From: Hericium rajendrae
Taxonomy: Eukaryota; Basidiomycota; Agaricomycetes; Russulales; Hericiaceae
Direction of reading: 5' to 3'
Length of the DNA stretch: 64,000 nt
NCBI GenBank assembly: GCA_033439255.1
Contig: CM065890.1
Location: 1,736,001 to 1,800,000 of the forward strand
This document shows, piece by piece, positions 46,146 to 60,088 of this stretch. Under the pieces are notes generated by a model, which did not search any database, was not told the origin of the DNA, and was given only the letters and a program-made list of their open reading frames with translations. Made by a program: the position numbers and the translations under genes. Each line of letters begins with the position of its first letter. Within the stretch, counting starts at the first letter, position 1.

Positions 46146-49100
46146 ATGCGTTCTCGTATGCATCGTCTCATCCGCCCCTTCCTTAGGCTTCTTATCCGCA
46201 GGTTTCTAATAACCAAGAATCGGTTTAGGCGTTGGAGTTGTCAACTATGGTCGGCACTTTCGGCGCTAGTGTGGCGTCGGTTCCCATTTCCGAGGCCTCC
46301 GTCTGGAGGCCTTGAGCAAATCGAGACGGAGGATTTTGAGAGCGTCGAGACCGTTGCTTCTCCAGCTACAGCTGAAGAACGACACACTGCCGTCTGTACC
46401 AGCAATGTGCCGCATTTTTCGGCATCTGCCAGCCATCCCAACCTCCCCTCCGTGATATCTCGACCTCTTCTGTCCACGGCCCAGCGCCCAGCATCCTTCG
46501 TATCTCCCACCTCGAATAGCCCCGCCCCCAATCCATACATTACTGGCATCACACCAGTATCGCACCTTGGAATCCGCACTTCGAACAGTGCGGCTCAAAG
46601 CGCGGACAATCTCAGCCTAGCGAGCTCCCGATTCTCGATCATCCAAGCGGAAGCAAGGCGTACATCGCGTGGGCTCTCGAAGCCGCCATCTGGCATCTCG
46701 TCGAGAGCTGCGCAGAGGTTCTTCACAGGGGACAGGGCGCCACCTTCGTTTTCTCTACCTCGATCCTCTCCAGCGTCCTCCAGGTGCCGTCTCGGGCACC
46801 ATCGAGGGCTCCTTCTAGAGCCGGCTCTCCCCGATTGGGTTCTTTCCTGAGTCCAAGTAGTGGGGTGGTTCCCGATTCAGGAAGACGACCTTCGAGTTTG
46901 GATGAGGATAGTACCCATGTGCGTGTGGAATCACCATCGGAGCCATCGTTGTCTGAGCCATCGTCACCTGTGGCGGCTCCTGGTCTGAGCATCAAATGCC
47001 GAGCGTTGCCGGCAGCAGAAGGTCGTCTGTCTCAGACGCTCGCGTCGAGAGGCCCTCCGAGTCGTCTTCAACTTTGCGCAGCTCAGCGGAATTATCGCTT
47101 CCAGAACCTCCAGAAGGTCGCATACGGAAACCGATAGCCACCCGCCATATTTTGCGTTATGAAAGAGATTACAAGGTGTAAGTTTTGTTTGGGAACTCGA
47201 GCTTATCACTGATCACTAACAGCTCTCAGCCCTGCAGAAGATTCTATTTATATAATACCGGCTTTAACGACTGCTTGGCCTCAGTACGCCTTTTCGCTTC
47301 GAATTGATGCCCTCATTAAGCCACCATATCTACAGCTCGAGCGATGGTGACTGCGGATGTTGGACTCCCGTAACGCACCCTGAAGGAGTCATCTACTTTT
47401 ACGATGCTCAACGAGTGCGTTTCCGATGCCTTTCATCCAGTATTCTAAGTCTTGACTACGTTGCTTCAATCAGCGCATCTCTACTGACACGTATATGTAT
47501 GACCTGACTATGCGCAACGAAGTGGAAGATTTTGTGGTCCATCTTAATGCCCTCGTAATTGCTCACGATAAACCACTTCCGCTGAACCATGAGCTCGTTC
47601 TGGAGGTCGAACGGGATGAAAATGTCATTCTTTGGGGTTATTATTATGTCGACCATGATACGCAAAGCATATTCTGGCTGGAAGACTATCCAAGCCAAAA
47701 CTTGACATACGAAATCAGCGGGGTCAGGTCGTTGGCCCACGTTAGTGAGTCGTCGTATCTCGTATCTGTATTGATGGCAGCTCATAAGTATAAATTACAG
47801 AACACGTCATTGACAATCAGTATTGGTAAATACAATCGGCCTTGTTACATCCGCACCAATTAACGTTTTTCGCGAACAAGGATGCATTGGTCTTATTTTC
47901 CAACTGGGCCATTCCATTTCCAAAGGAAACATACCAGGAATTGTTAGGTATGCTAATCCACAATACAACTGGTAGGATATCTTTGCCAAACCTACATCGG
48001 CTAATTTACTCAAGATCAATTGTAGATAGTCTGACATCAAATAACTCCACCGCACCCTATGACTTGGAAAAACTTTTCCAAATGATAGCATTAATAAGGA
48101 AGAGTGACGGTGAGTCCGTTTCTAACAAAGCTCGATTATTTCATTGACATTCTGCACCGACTTCCCAGTTGACGGTCCTGCATATGCCTATGTAGTGTTC
48201 AGCGTCGGTAAGTTCAAGTCTAATCAGATACGCGACAAAGCTCATTTTTGACTAACAGCGAGGTTGATGAGCTTCTTCAGTTAGTACCATATATGCACTC
48301 AGCATCATATCGTTTCAGAATACTCATACACGTTTTCAGGTCAATGGCGATTTGTACATCATCACGGACAAAGGGGCGCTCGATTGACTAGGGACAAGAG
48401 CATCCATGGAAAGAAACACCGACGGACGACTCTGATAACGTTGTTATCGCCCTTCTTTTCTGGGCTCCGGAGGCCCAAATGCGCGATATCGAGAAGTTGT
48501 GGGTGGATGAAATACTCAATCATGCTTTATGGAAGAATTTTGTGTCCAAGCTGAACACAGAATGGACCGAATACGTGGCATACGTAAGTCGTTCCGACTG
48601 ACCGATGACCATTCACTGTCGAATTGGAAATAATTTGGCAGGCGAGTCTTCTGCTCACGGCAAATGTCGCATTTCTCGCCATTCCGGCTGTGACCCCTCA
48701 GGACGGAACCCCTGCAATATCGCCAGCACAAATATCGAGTAACATGTCCGTGGCTAGCAGTGTCGGCACTATTATCTTGGGCTTGCTACTGATGCGCCAA
48801 AATCGAAGCAAGAACCGCGCAGACGCGGCGGAAGCAGTAAGGACAAATTTTTTCACATCCATCGACGAAGGCTAAAATGGTCTAGGCAACATTTTTGTGG
48901 AAGAGTAGCCAATCTCGGATGGGTTTGGAGCCTCTCGCGATCATTCACAGTCTCCCATACGCATTGCTCATGTGGGCGTGAGTGCTGAATTTTTTTGGCG
49001 TGCTGCTTTGTTGTATTAACATTCTGCGCCAGTACGGCCACATTTGTAGTGACTTTTGCAATCTTCGCCTTCTGGGATACACGCCTCAGGACTCGCATTC

Positions 49101-49381
49101 CTGTCGGTGCGATGTCTTTGGCTATCTTATCGCTGATTTCGTGGTGTATTCTGTCCGCCCGACACACAACGGGACAGGACAGCGAGCCTTGGTTCATCGG
49201 GATTTCCCAGTCCCTGGCGCGGCGCAAACAGCAGTTGCAAAGCCTCGGCGAACGACTACGATATCGTGATGACAAACACATCTCAACAGGGATGGAGCTT
49301 CCAGGCCGCCTGGGTGCCAGTTATGCAGGATCTACGGTTCGTTCGTTTGTAGGTGAAGGATCTACGCACCAAACAGTTTGA
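46146..49381 (+). CDS. WW-like Agaricomycete membrane protein
   Basis: A Ser/Pro-rich N-terminal region (with APSRAPSRAPSRAGSPR) is followed by WTPVTHPEGVIYFYDAQR, RISTDTYMYD, LNHELVLEVERDE and WGYYYVDHDTQSIFWLEDY. That pair of W/HPEG..YY-VDH blocks is typical of a large mushroom family with WW-like beta folds. The C-terminus has membrane helices (LLLTANVAFLAIPAV, VGTIILGLLLMR, SLPYALLMW, FVVTFAIFAFW, GAMSLAILSLISWCIL) and a basic coiled tail ending at TGA 49379. Some mid-gene introns (47790-48600) I could not settle. Two runs look one base short: GG at 46783-46784 (SSR-VPSRAP) and AAA at 46994-46996 (SIK-MPSVAG). Convergent with the next gene, 48 bp apart. Function unknown. Confidence 0.65.
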
Positions 49382-49429
49382 TATGTTTCCCACAATTGTA
49401 TCTTCATCCTATGTATCCGTATTACTTGT

Positions 49430-51603
49430 TTACCAGTCATACCCGTCATCACCACACGTTGCCTGGCCGTACGAGGGCAGAATAGTGACATCTGCATCGT
49501 ACTTGAATTTGTAGGAATCTTATCCAATAAGGTGATGATAAGGATATTGAATCGACATTGATAAATTAACAACTCACAGATGCGATGGTCCCCCGAATCT
49601 AGAGGGTAGCCAAAAGACGACTCAGTATGGTACGCGGACTTCGGCCAGCAGCGGTCCTCGTCGTCCTCGTCCTCGTCCTCGTAGTCTTCATCCTCCTCCA
49701 TGCCTTCGTCCTCATCGTCATCGTCTCTGGGCTTCTCGGAATCCCTAAATTTGGCAGGACGATAATCGTGATAAGACCCCATGCGGTCCATGTACTGACA
49801 TTCCGTTGCAGCAAACAGAGTCTGCGACGAAGCGTCCCATGCAAGGTCGGAGACGTCGTTGTTACCCGTGCTCAGTTGGTACAAGTGGGACCTTTCCACG
49901 AACGTCCCAAACTTTAACTTGTTGCGAACCAGAGCCGCCGAGAATGATGACTAGTAAGTAGGATAAATGTCAGTAGCTGGTCGAATAGGGAGAATAGAAC
50001 GATACCCACAAGGGTGTCCGCCAACGTGCTCATAAAGCGCAGAGAATATCATTTCTGTGCAGTGGTTAATGGCAAGGACCGGAGCCAGGAGCCGCACGTC
50101 GTATAGGCGTACTCCGCCATCTTTCGCAGCCGTCAAAAATCCATTCGGATCTTCCTTGCTGGTACTGATCGCGGTTGTGTGTGCTCCGTGTCCGACGTAG
50201 CGTGTGACAATCTGCTGTGCCTCGATGTCGACAACGGAAGGGCTGTATCGCTCGCCGTGCTTTGCGAGAACAGAGTTTGAGTTCCCTGGGTGTGCCCTCC
50301 AGATCTCGATGTTCTTCAGAGCATCCGCGGCGATAGACTGCGTAGGCGGAGCTCCTCGCGAAAGTTCGATTTCGTCGCCACCATCGTCGTCCCTCCAGGA
50401 GTCCAGATTCTCCCGCCTCATCTTCTTGCCCACAATCTTCCTGCCGTTTGAGCCGTGCGTAGGAAGAGAATCGACGTCCCAGACGGCGAGGCCAGATTTG
50501 CCGGAGCGGAGAAGCTTGGCTTCACCGTCCCTCACGAGAAGGGCTGCCTCGTATCCACGTGAGTCAAGTGTATGCACTGGGAGGACATCATCTTCGTCAT
50601 CGGTCCATTTGTAGGACTTGATCCTGCTGGAGTCGGCCACGAACGCGAGCTTGCGTGTTTCGTCCAACGCAAGTTCCCTCGCGACGTCGGCAAGGCCAAC
50701 ATCGACGTCCTGCTGGTTTGCGAAGACATTCGCCCCTTCCTCTGCGACGAGGGGAAAAGGCTAGGGCGGGATCACGCTGCTTCCATCCGGTGGCACCGAT
50801 CATGGCCATCATGGAGTCGCCAGCGACCATACGAATCGGTGCCCATGTCTCCTGCGCGGCAATCTCACATCGCGCCTGGACGAACGCGATCAGAGCAGGA
50901 GATGCACTGGAGGGGATCGCAGGCTGGACGAGGTTCTGGCTCTCGTCCACGCAAAAACGTGCTAGAGGGGTAGACCCCGACCCGGGCTTTGGCATGGACT
51001 TCCAGGGAGTCATTTGACTTCCAGTATACTCTTTCAACTTGTCTGGAGTTGCTCTGTATATCAAGCTTTGATCCTTCAGAAAAGATATCATCATTCAACG
51101 TGCCTTTGATATCGACATCAATGCCAGGCTGTATCCCACTTAGACGCTGCAGAAGCTCGGAGAAGCCGTCCAAGAGACCTAACGTCGAACAGCGTCAAAA
51201 GACAAGGACAGATTTCTGATTGTGACTCACCCATGCCCAGCCCACTCCCTTCGCCATTCCCTTTATCCGAAACCTCATTTCCGCAGAAAATGGGTATGAA
51301 ATCGTGCAGGTCCTCCAAATCTCCGCCGTACGTGAAGTCGACGACAGAGTTTTCATGATCGCTGGCCTTCATGACGAGGGTCCTCATGTCATCCATGGAA
51401 AGATCTCCTTCCTGCGCTGCTGCACGGACGAGATCGCAAGTCTGTCTGAGTGTTTCCGTGATCAACTTGTTCATGTCGTCAATAGCTTTATCAGCGATCT
51501 TGTCATTTCTGCTCGACTTGTTCTTTTCGTAAGCTGCGAGTCCTTCGTCGAAGCTGGACTCGATGGCATTGAGCTGACCTAGATAAGAAGGCAAAGTGGT
51601 CAT
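49430..51603 (-). CDS. WD40-repeat protein
   Basis: Starts MTTLPSYLGQLNAIESS with an N-terminal helical part, then WD40 blades: WAPIRMVAGDSMMAMIGATG, DETRKLAFVADSSRIKSYKW, AKLLRSGKSGLAVWDVDSL, YVGHGAHTTAISTSKED, GFLTAAKDGGVRLYDVR, ILGGSGSQQVKVWDVR, DVSDLAWDASSQTLFAATE. A very acidic stretch (DEDEGMEEDEDYEDEDEDDED, split here at about 20) follows, and the end is GDDGYDW. Probably a protein-interaction scaffold; no closer name. Two runs break the frame: GGGG at 50751-50754 (ALAFS-LVAEEG) and CC at 49896-49897 (VWDVR-ERSHLY). Last intron 49513-49577 is a good GTGAGT..AG. A separate ATG frame at 51600-51776 upstream may be an upstream open frame. Confidence 0.65.
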
Positions 51604-52199
51604 GTTGATATGAATCGCCTTTCCTGTGGATCAAACGTCAGTGAAGGAAGATGTGAGACAACTCTTCGAGAAGAGGACGATGACGCGATGGACTCGGTAT
51701 ACAAAACGCGTTCAGTCACGCGTGACATGACGCGCTCCTGCAAAGTCTCAAGCAAAGTCTCATCAAAGGTAGCCATAGTATACAACATCGTCCACGAAAC
51801 TCTCCTTATTGGGGATCCGCAGAACCACATTGGATGAAAGAGCTTTATACACGGGCAAAACGCAAGGGACACTCGCAGACTGCAATACGAGAGCGAGACG
51901 GAACCTTGATACGGTCCGACGAAGACCTCATACATGCTAAACAAGGTGATGGGGATTGGATGTATGAATTGTGGTTGAGTTTAACTTCTCGTCTCCTAAC
52001 AAGATCAAATAAAAAATGACGACGTCAGCGCCACAGGTTCTGCCTGGTCATGATGGCCTTCATCAACGACTTTCACCGCTATTTTATTGCCGGGCATGGC
52101 CAACGTCGTTTGTGCATTCTGACCCAAAAGTCGACAACATTTTGCCTGCCTATTTCGAGAAAAGATGCCATGTCTTCATCATCCTCCACGAGAGTTCGT
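51604..52199. other. Intergenic region
   Basis: 5' flank of the WD40 gene. A 58-codon minus-strand frame (MATFDETLLETLQERV..) ends just before the WD40 start and might be an upstream open frame or a missed first exon. Otherwise nothing. Confidence 0.4.
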
Positions 52200-52510
52200 G
52201 CAGGACCCTAGTCACTGTGAGATAAACCTGCCCGACAGCCGTTCGAGATTATGTTTAACGCAATCGACACTAAAACGATGATAGACGCCACGCCGACGGG
52301 TGTGCGAGTGCAAATATCTTCGTCCCGCAAGCAGAACGCTAGAAAGCGGCCGAAGATTTAACTATGCTGTAGCATAATGACAATCAATTTGATGAAAGAT
52401 AACAGTGGTATTCACTTACGCCCACATAAGTATACTGTACAGAAGGCCGTAGATGACAGCCACTGCCTTGCCGTCCGCAGTAGATCTCATATATGCCCAT
52501 AGTAATCTTG
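52200..52510 (-). pseudogene. Membrane-segment fragment related to the WW-like gene
   Basis: Minus-strand pieces AVIYGLLYSILMWA, then a GTAAGT..AG intron, then FLAFCLRDEDICTRTPVGVA and IIVLVSIALNII match the end of the 46146-49381 gene (SLPYALLMWA, intron at the same place, then FAIFAFWDTRLRTRIPVGAM, AILSLISWCIL). No upstream part of such a gene was found, so this is an orphan C-terminal piece. Confidence 0.55.
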
Positions 52511-53401
52511 TATATGAATGTTTCAGATAAGTTCGGAAGATTTATATCGCTTCTTCAGTATTTGCATCAGCGACTAGCCTGAAATTTGTTGACAGTGAGG
52601 CTTAGGAATATGCTGCCGAGATTATTGGTGATGGAAAGACTTCTCAAGACCTCATGGCCTCACTAGAAGGGCAGCATTCGTAGCAAATGAAATGCTGGAC
52701 TAGACAAGAGGCTGTTTCAGCCATCAAGCGGTGAAAATAATTTTAGACGCACTCACGTTGCAAATCTAGACCATACTCATTGCAGGTTCGATACAAGGCA
52801 TTTTCACCTGCTGCAAGAGCCTTTAGGTCGAAATGCTTTGCCTGTCAACCGCTAGTGAATGGGAAGCCACAGTTTGACGGTCGATCGTCAGCCTCAGCGT
52901 GCGGTGGACAGCATCATTGTGAGCTGCAACTGATAGCCAGTTTATCCGAAGTCAATATGAGAATTTATGAGGACAGAAGCTCATGATACAGCGCTGACCG
53001 ATTAGCTGTAGGAATGGTCGCAATGGAATGAGACGTTCGAGACAGGAAACAAGGTGAAGTTGGCGACGAAGTGACGCGAAAGAACAAACTGGACTGAGCA
53101 GGTTGCAGCTGCTGACCACGTGCCATTTACCGCCACAAGCGCGCGAACGCCTTGGCCCTTCAAGTTCATGCCCTGCCCGAGTCTCGCAAAGATCTGAGCT
53201 CTGTTTCAACCTTCGCTCTCTCATCTTCACATCATTATCGCGCACCAGCTCGTTACTTTGGATCACAGGCGCAGAAGGTAAGTCGTATAAGTTATCACAA
53301 ATGTGATTGGAGGCTCACTATCCAGTTACTTGGGATTGACATTAGTGTTTTTGAGGCTTCATTTGTCTCGCTAACGTCCCAAAGACTGAATCAAAATCAG
53401 T
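52511..53401. other. Intergenic region before Nup96
   Basis: No gene recognised. Should contain the Nup96 promoter. Confidence 0.45.
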
Positions 53402-56400
53402 ATGGCGCGCTTCACCGCGTTTTCTAGTGATACGAGCGAAGATGAAGGCGAATATTTGGCGAATGGCACCTCAAGCGCAAAACAGACACCCCCACGCGCA
53501 CCACGCCGCTCTCAAGCGACAGTCAACGAGCCCGAGCAGGAGGGTGCGGGCACATCAGAGTCGGAGTTGTCGATGATGGAAGAGGAAGATCTTTATTCGA
53601 GCCCGCCACGCAGGAAAAGTCGGGACAGAAACGCTCTGGTCGAAGGGGAAGATGGAGAGATTTACCACACCCATGAGCTTGATGCGGAATCTACCTCCGG
53701 GGAATCGTCACGTTCATCCACCGGGTCGCGAGCCGCAGGAATACGTCGAGAGGATGCAAGTATGATACCATGGGCTCAACAAATTGGCGTCGATGCGCAC
53801 AAACTGCACGTCATGCAGGCGTCTTTATTTCGAATGCCGGAGGAGGCCGCCGCATTGCAGGCGCGGGCGTCCGAGAGGCCGAAGCAGCTTCAGCTCGCTC
53901 CTAAAGCTGCCGGTCGGAAGCGGGACTCAGAGAGGGATGTTCTCAGATTGCTCGTGCCAGAGGTGAGTGTCTAAAGGCATGCTGTGAACGCATTGTCTCA
54001 TCTTCTTTCTATAGCGTCCATCCGGCCGTGATCTGGAGCCAGCAGAGTTCAAGCCCTCAAGAAAATATCCACGCGTTGAATCTTCTGCATCCGCTGTCAA
54101 CGGGAAGGAAGACCTTGTGGTTGATGCGGGTTTATCCCTTGGTCGGTCGTTCCGGGCAGGGTGGGGCCCATCCGCGAAACTCATTCATCTTGGACAGCTA
54201 TGTAGTCCATTGCACGATGCGTACGTTAATCTTTGTCTTTCAAACTACAGTTTCTCAATCTTGAAAACAGAACGACCGCGAATTCATCAGTAGTGACAGA
54301 GACGACCGTGCCATTAGCGCCGCCAGGAGAAGAGGCGGCCGACTTGGCATCGAAATTGCTCTCACATCATCTGAGCAACTCTACGATCCTCCTAGACGCT
54401 GACGATGTTCCATTTGCCAACCCCTCATCACGCCTCTCATTCGCTTCGTTTGCCGCGCTGTTCACTCCCAGTGCTCGCTCCTTTGAGCCTACACTTTTCC
54501 GTCTTGGACACGCATTATTCGATGAACTCGACTTGCACATCCAGGATTCCGTCAGTGTCGATGTCCGCAATCGCATCTACGCCATCCGTAGGAAGGCAGA
54601 GCTCTCCGCATGGCTAGAGGATGCAGTGGCGCCGGCCGTGGATGGGGAAATCAAACATCATGTATCAGGACATGGCGCCGAGGCTGCCTTTAGTCTCCTC
54701 ACGGGACATCAGGTGGAGCAGGCTTGTGAAGCTACCATGGAGAGTGGGGAGGTCAAACTCGCCACCCTGATCTCTCAAGCAGAAGGCGATTACGAGTTTC
54801 TGGAAGACCTCCGAGCTCAGCTGCGGATATGGCGAGAAGATCGGGTGGACGTCCACATTAACGCGCACGTCCGGAAGGTTTATGCTTTGCTGGCGGGCAT
54901 TGTGGATATATTGGAAGGATCGAGTGGCTCGGGGATCGAACAATGCCCAGATCTGCCAATATCAGAAGGGCTGGATTGGAAGCGCGTGTTTGGACTCCAT
55001 CTTTGGTACGCACAGCCCATGGACGCGTCCATAGCGGACGTGTTCGAATCATATGAACAACACTGGAAGAACGCGCCTGAGCGGACCGCCCCACCCCGCC
55101 CGTGGTACGCTCAAGCCGACGCAGCCGACACCGAGTCGCAATATTGGCGATTACCATCAGACGCAGACCCACCTGACGCACTATACCACCTAATGAAACT
55201 ATATGCGGACCCTGCTTGCTCCTTGTCGAACATCATGTCGCCCCTGTCGTTTGGCCCATCTCCCTTGGATTACTCCTTGCCGTGGCACCTATACATTATC
55301 ATTTCGCGGTGTATGCGAATCCGCGACTTTGCTGATCGGGATGACCCTGGAGTCAACCGAGGCATCGACGACGACGAGACGGAGTCGCGGGTGGAAGGCC
55401 ACAGTCCCAGTGCCGATCTACTGACCGGCAGCTACGCATCGCAACTAGAACAGATGGGTTTGATTCAGGAAGCGGTATTTGTGTTGCTGCACATCGAAGG
55501 CTCCTCCGGGTATGTTTGATGCCATGCCTCCATATTGAACATCTCACTTACGGTCTCGGTACAGGCGGGAAAAGGCGATCAAGGATCTCCTAGCGCGCTC
55601 CGCGCCGTTACTTGACGATTGGGTAACGCGTGGATTGGCCGGGAGTTTGAAGATCCCGCTTGCATGGGTGAATGAAGCCAAGGTAAGCAATGATAGTACT
55701 GTCGCCTTGCAGACACTGAGCACGTCGCCATGTAGGCTATCTACGCCCTTGACAATGGCGACGTCTACGATGCCTACGTCCTCTATCTCCAGGCGGGACT
55801 GTATCAAGCGGCACATGACCTCGCTGTGATCGAGCTGGCACCCGAGGCCGTCATTCGCGACGATCTCCAGCTGTTGAGAAGTCTGTTTGACAAAATCGCC
55901 GGACACCCTGTGGACGGTTGGCATGTGCGCGGAAAGGTGAGCTGCCCTCGCTGCTCGGTCTCCGTCGTTGATTCCGGGTGCCGATCACTGTCTGTCATCG
56001 CCAGGCTTTCCTCGACTACGCGCACGTGAAGACACGCGTGCCGGAGCTCCTTGCCGAGGTCCTTGACGCCGCAAGCGTGCCTGACGCGTCGCAGGCATCG
56101 GAGCTCGAGGAGTTCGCACGCACGATACCGCGGCTCGTTGGCATCCTGCCAGACATACTTCGCGACCGCACTGATCCTCGACACAACACCGCATTGGCTG
56201 AGATGATCGCCGGGTTGACGCGCGAACTGGACAAAATCGATCCATTGGCCCTGGTGCGTCTTCTTATCGATCGGGCAGCATCTGGTCGATTGAATTGTTG
56301 GCTATACAGTCTCAGGCGCAAGCGAAGCCGATGCTTTCTCATGAGGCGACGAAACTGCGTCATCTCCACTGCGCTGCGCATGCCCGCTTTTTGAGGACCT

Positions 56401-56423
56401 TGCAGGCGGCTGCAGCTGCTTAG
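53402..56423 (+). CDS. NUP96: Nucleoporin Nup96/Nup145C (Y-complex)
   Basis: Seven exons (53402-53962, 54015-54220, 54271-55509, 55565-55682, 55736-55936, 56005-56253, 56310-56423) give 895 residues with phase kept. Nup96 is a core member of the Nup84/Nup107 Y-shaped scaffold of the nuclear pore. Seen: an acidic leader MARFTAFSSDTSEDEGE, the conserved VDAGLSLGRSFRAGWGP and KLIHLGQL near residues 230-255, then an all-helical domain with LFRLGHALFDELD and DALYHLMKLYADPACSLSNI followed by LDYSLPWHLYIIIS, as in the Nup96 Pfam family. No Nup98 FG/GLFG part or autoproteolytic site lies upstream, so here Nup96 is a separate gene. A dead copy of its 5' end lies at 45820-45970. Confidence 0.85.
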
Positions 56424-56752
56424 GCGTCAGTCCACCGTAGAGACCTTACTTTATTAGGCGCTGAGATTCGCAAATCACAGCGCTCACAATTCAATCTGAT
56501 GTATATGCAATAAGTTATCTAGAACAGCCGGCCTGCAGTCTACTCGAGTTGTTGTGGATCCCAAGATTGGCATCGGTTCTTTCAAATGGATAACTAGGAA
56601 TGATAATGGTCATAAATAATGGTAACTCTACGGTACAGTGCTACGGGACATGATAAATACTTTGCCTGTCTTCTACAAGGTATCAAGAAAGCATCGGCAG
56701 ATGAGGTGCGACAGCAACATGAATGGGGTATACATGCGATTTGGCGAGTCGT
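56424..56752. other. Convergent intergenic region
   Basis: Shared 3' flank of Nup96 and the DUF6593 gene. No gene. Confidence 0.5.
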
Positions 56753-57471
56753 CTAGTCGATATTGCATCCACAGAGGAAAAGAGTGGCGCTGAGCACGCA
56801 GACCTCGAGTAGCCCGTACTGCAAGGCGCGCTGAGTAAGCTCTATGCTGACGCCGTCGGGAAGTGTGCAAACGCGCGCCAACACATGGGATTGCCCGTTC
56901 TGCGTATAATAGAGCTGCAAAAAAATGAGCACGCGGAACTTTGCGCGTGGAGCAGCGTGCGTACGCACACAGATATATTGGTCCACAGGTGCCCATACGT
57001 ACTGGACTCCACGAATCTCCATAACCCTGGACCTGAGAAAGCGAAAGCGATGTCAGGGATCCGCAAGGTACGTACGCGAGGGAAAGCAGCGTACGTGCGG
57101 TCCGAAGACACCCTGAGCCAGCTCCGCACGGACTGGCGGGGCAGGAGCCCCGGCATCTCGACCGTCGCGCGCGTGCCCCAGTCGACCATCGCGATCGTGC
57201 GCCGGTGCGCGTCGCGCCAGACCGTGTGCTGCGGGCTCGCGGGGTCCGTCACGATGCGGAAGTGCGTCTGCCCGCGCGGGCCCACGACGGACGCGTTGAG
57301 GATGGTCGGGCTGAAGCCGGTGATGTGGTACGTGACGAAGTCGGAGGATGGGGGCAGACGCGCGCTGGGCGTGTTCAGCGTCGGGAGCGCGCCGAACACG
57401 GACGGCGGGGGCGCGGAGCCGTATGTCCATGGCTGGACGGAGGGCGCGTTCCCGGCGGACCATCCTTGCAC
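56753..57471 (-). CDS. DUF6593-type protein
   Basis: Three exons (57095-57471, 56969-57032, 56753-56914) give about 200 residues. After a short Pro/Ser leader, FVTYHITGFSPTILNASVVG, HFRIVTDP, TIAMVDWGTRATVEMPGLL, then across an intron SRVMEIRGVQYVWAP and LARVCTLPDGVSIEL form the strand series of DUF6593, a domain common in mushrooms with a tubby-like look and no known function. The C-terminus (ALQYGLLEVCVLSATLFL) is hydrophobic. The 5' end is very GC-rich (57100-57460), which keeps all frames open and makes the start uncertain; the ATG at 57471 is the first good one. Confidence 0.65.
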
Positions 57472-59335
57472 GTATGGGATTGAAGTTCGCGGACATCTTC
57501 TCGTGGTTGATCGCGTCGGGAGTGCGGGTTTCTGGGGATGTGTGGAGATGGAGGCCTGGTTGACTTGGAAGAAACGTCCGTAGATTTTATATGCATGCTA
57601 AAGCAGCCTTTGCTATGTGTTGAATGGTCGATCATGAGGATTGATGAGCAGGGACGGGATTCCATGGGTAACTCGGAGGCATCGAGATTATGCAATGAGC
57701 GAGCCGGTGGTCTCAGTCTCGGGGGTGCAGACGGAGGGATAAGCATAGGGAGATCCACTGCAAGGAAGATCGAGCAGCGGCTTGGCGGTCTTCTCGGACG
57801 CATCGGTTGGCGAAGGGGCACTGGGATCTGTGATCAACATGGGCGATTATTCAGGTCAGCAGTTGTCAACAGAAACGACACAGCTGGTGAGTAACCGTCG
57901 CCCCTGCGAGGGGCGGAGTAAATCACGGTACTTGCTAGCGGAAAGTCATGCAGTGTTCCGAGCTCTCCGCTCATTCTGTTGTGCACAGCCCCATCGAGGG
58001 CGTGCAAGTCAGCAGCGAGGTTAGGAGGTTATAACTCCGTTAGCTGCTATTGACAACCTTATATTTAGCTGGACGGACATGACAATGCGGATAGCCAACG
58101 AACATGAACAATCAATGCATGGTTCTGACTTCTTGGATGTGAGATCCGCAAAGGAGGCATGGCAGAGTCATCTGGCGAGTATGAAAGGGTCAGAAGAGAA
58201 CATGGGTCACAACGAGGCGAACCTACCGCTGTGCAACGTGAGCCGTGACGCGCACAGGCTGCGGCGCTGTTGATCTGGAAAGGATGGGCAATGAGCGCAT
58301 AGCCACAGACTCTGAGCTCTCGACAGTGTCCATGACCCGCTTAGCTCGTCGTGAATAGGCCAGAAATTATCTAGACCATTGCCTGGGCTACATGCTCATC
58401 GTTACATCCCTGCATGTCGTCGTCCACCAAAGTCGAGTGGTTGCTAGCGACAGTAGCGACAAACTACAGTTATTTCCCGAAAAGGAAACCTTGGCCAGAA
58501 CGCCGCCTCGGCGCTCCAGAAAGTACGGGCGCTCACTCGCAGCGCCCCCTGGAGCAGAGCCAGGGCCCCTGGAGAGATCTCCAGGTGTTCATAGGGATCC
58601 ACACCTGACGATAAATTGGAATGGATGGATGAATTTGTCGGCCCACTCACCTGAGCTCGTTTCTGAAGAATGAAACGAAGTTTCAGGAGGACCCTTACGG
58701 ACTTTGACCATTAAATTGTAATGACTTCTCCGGAAAAGGAATAGTAATCTTCGACGGATATGAGGCTGGAAGCCCTGAACGACCGCGAAACATGATATGA
58801 TGTTTCAATCGAACGTTGCACGTTGAGTCCTGGGCCATGCGGTATGCGGCTAGCACACTGGGGTCGATGAGCGCCGAGCAACGGTATCGTTTGATAATGA
58901 ATGAGTCTCTTGGTGGAATCGTCAATGATAGATCTCATCAACAGCCTTATGTGGTACGTACGGACAACGAAACAGGGACAACAGATTTGTGTACTTTGGA
59001 ACCCAAGACAAATTGAGACAGGTGCCCAAAGCAAGCACTCACCAGGACACGGCACTGCGACTCAAGTTCACTGGCGCTAACATTCTACCATCAACGGAGC
59101 ATACCGGAGACAGTTTCGAGGCGAGAGGAGAAAACCGACAGTGGCATGTCGAAATTTCGAGCTAACGATCTTTTCAAGGCCAGTAGTTACCCAGGATAAC
59201 AGAAAACGTTGATTGTCACAGAATGGTAGTGGGGAAGCGAGTATAGAACAAAGACAAAACATGTGATGTGACAGGTTTAACATAATACACCGTATGCGCG
59301 AGCCGAAATAGGCGAGGGTCCTGTTCATCAACGCA
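57472..59335. other. 1.9-kb stretch without a supported gene
   Basis: Short open frames occur on both strands (57538-58024 plus, 58392-58673 plus, 58695-59055 minus). A minus-strand phrase DPSAPSPTDASEKTAKPLLD near 57740-57830 ending in a stop looks coding-like but I cannot extend it. Nothing named. Confidence 0.4.

Positions 59336-60088
<753 letters not shown>

Noticed and set aside
46146-49381. Acidic or tandem repeats here as a CRISPR-like or satellite array
   Set aside because: The repeats are coding (APSR and similar) and lack spacer structure; CRISPR arrays are not expected in a fungus.
49660-49700. CGTCCT/CTCGTC repeat as a microsatellite feature
   Set aside because: It is the Asp/Glu-rich coding stretch of the WD40 gene on the minus strand, so it is explained by the protein.
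53402-56423. Nup98-Nup96 fusion gene
   Set aside because: No FG or GLFG repeats and no autoproteolysis site lie upstream. The acidic leader starts directly at an ATG.
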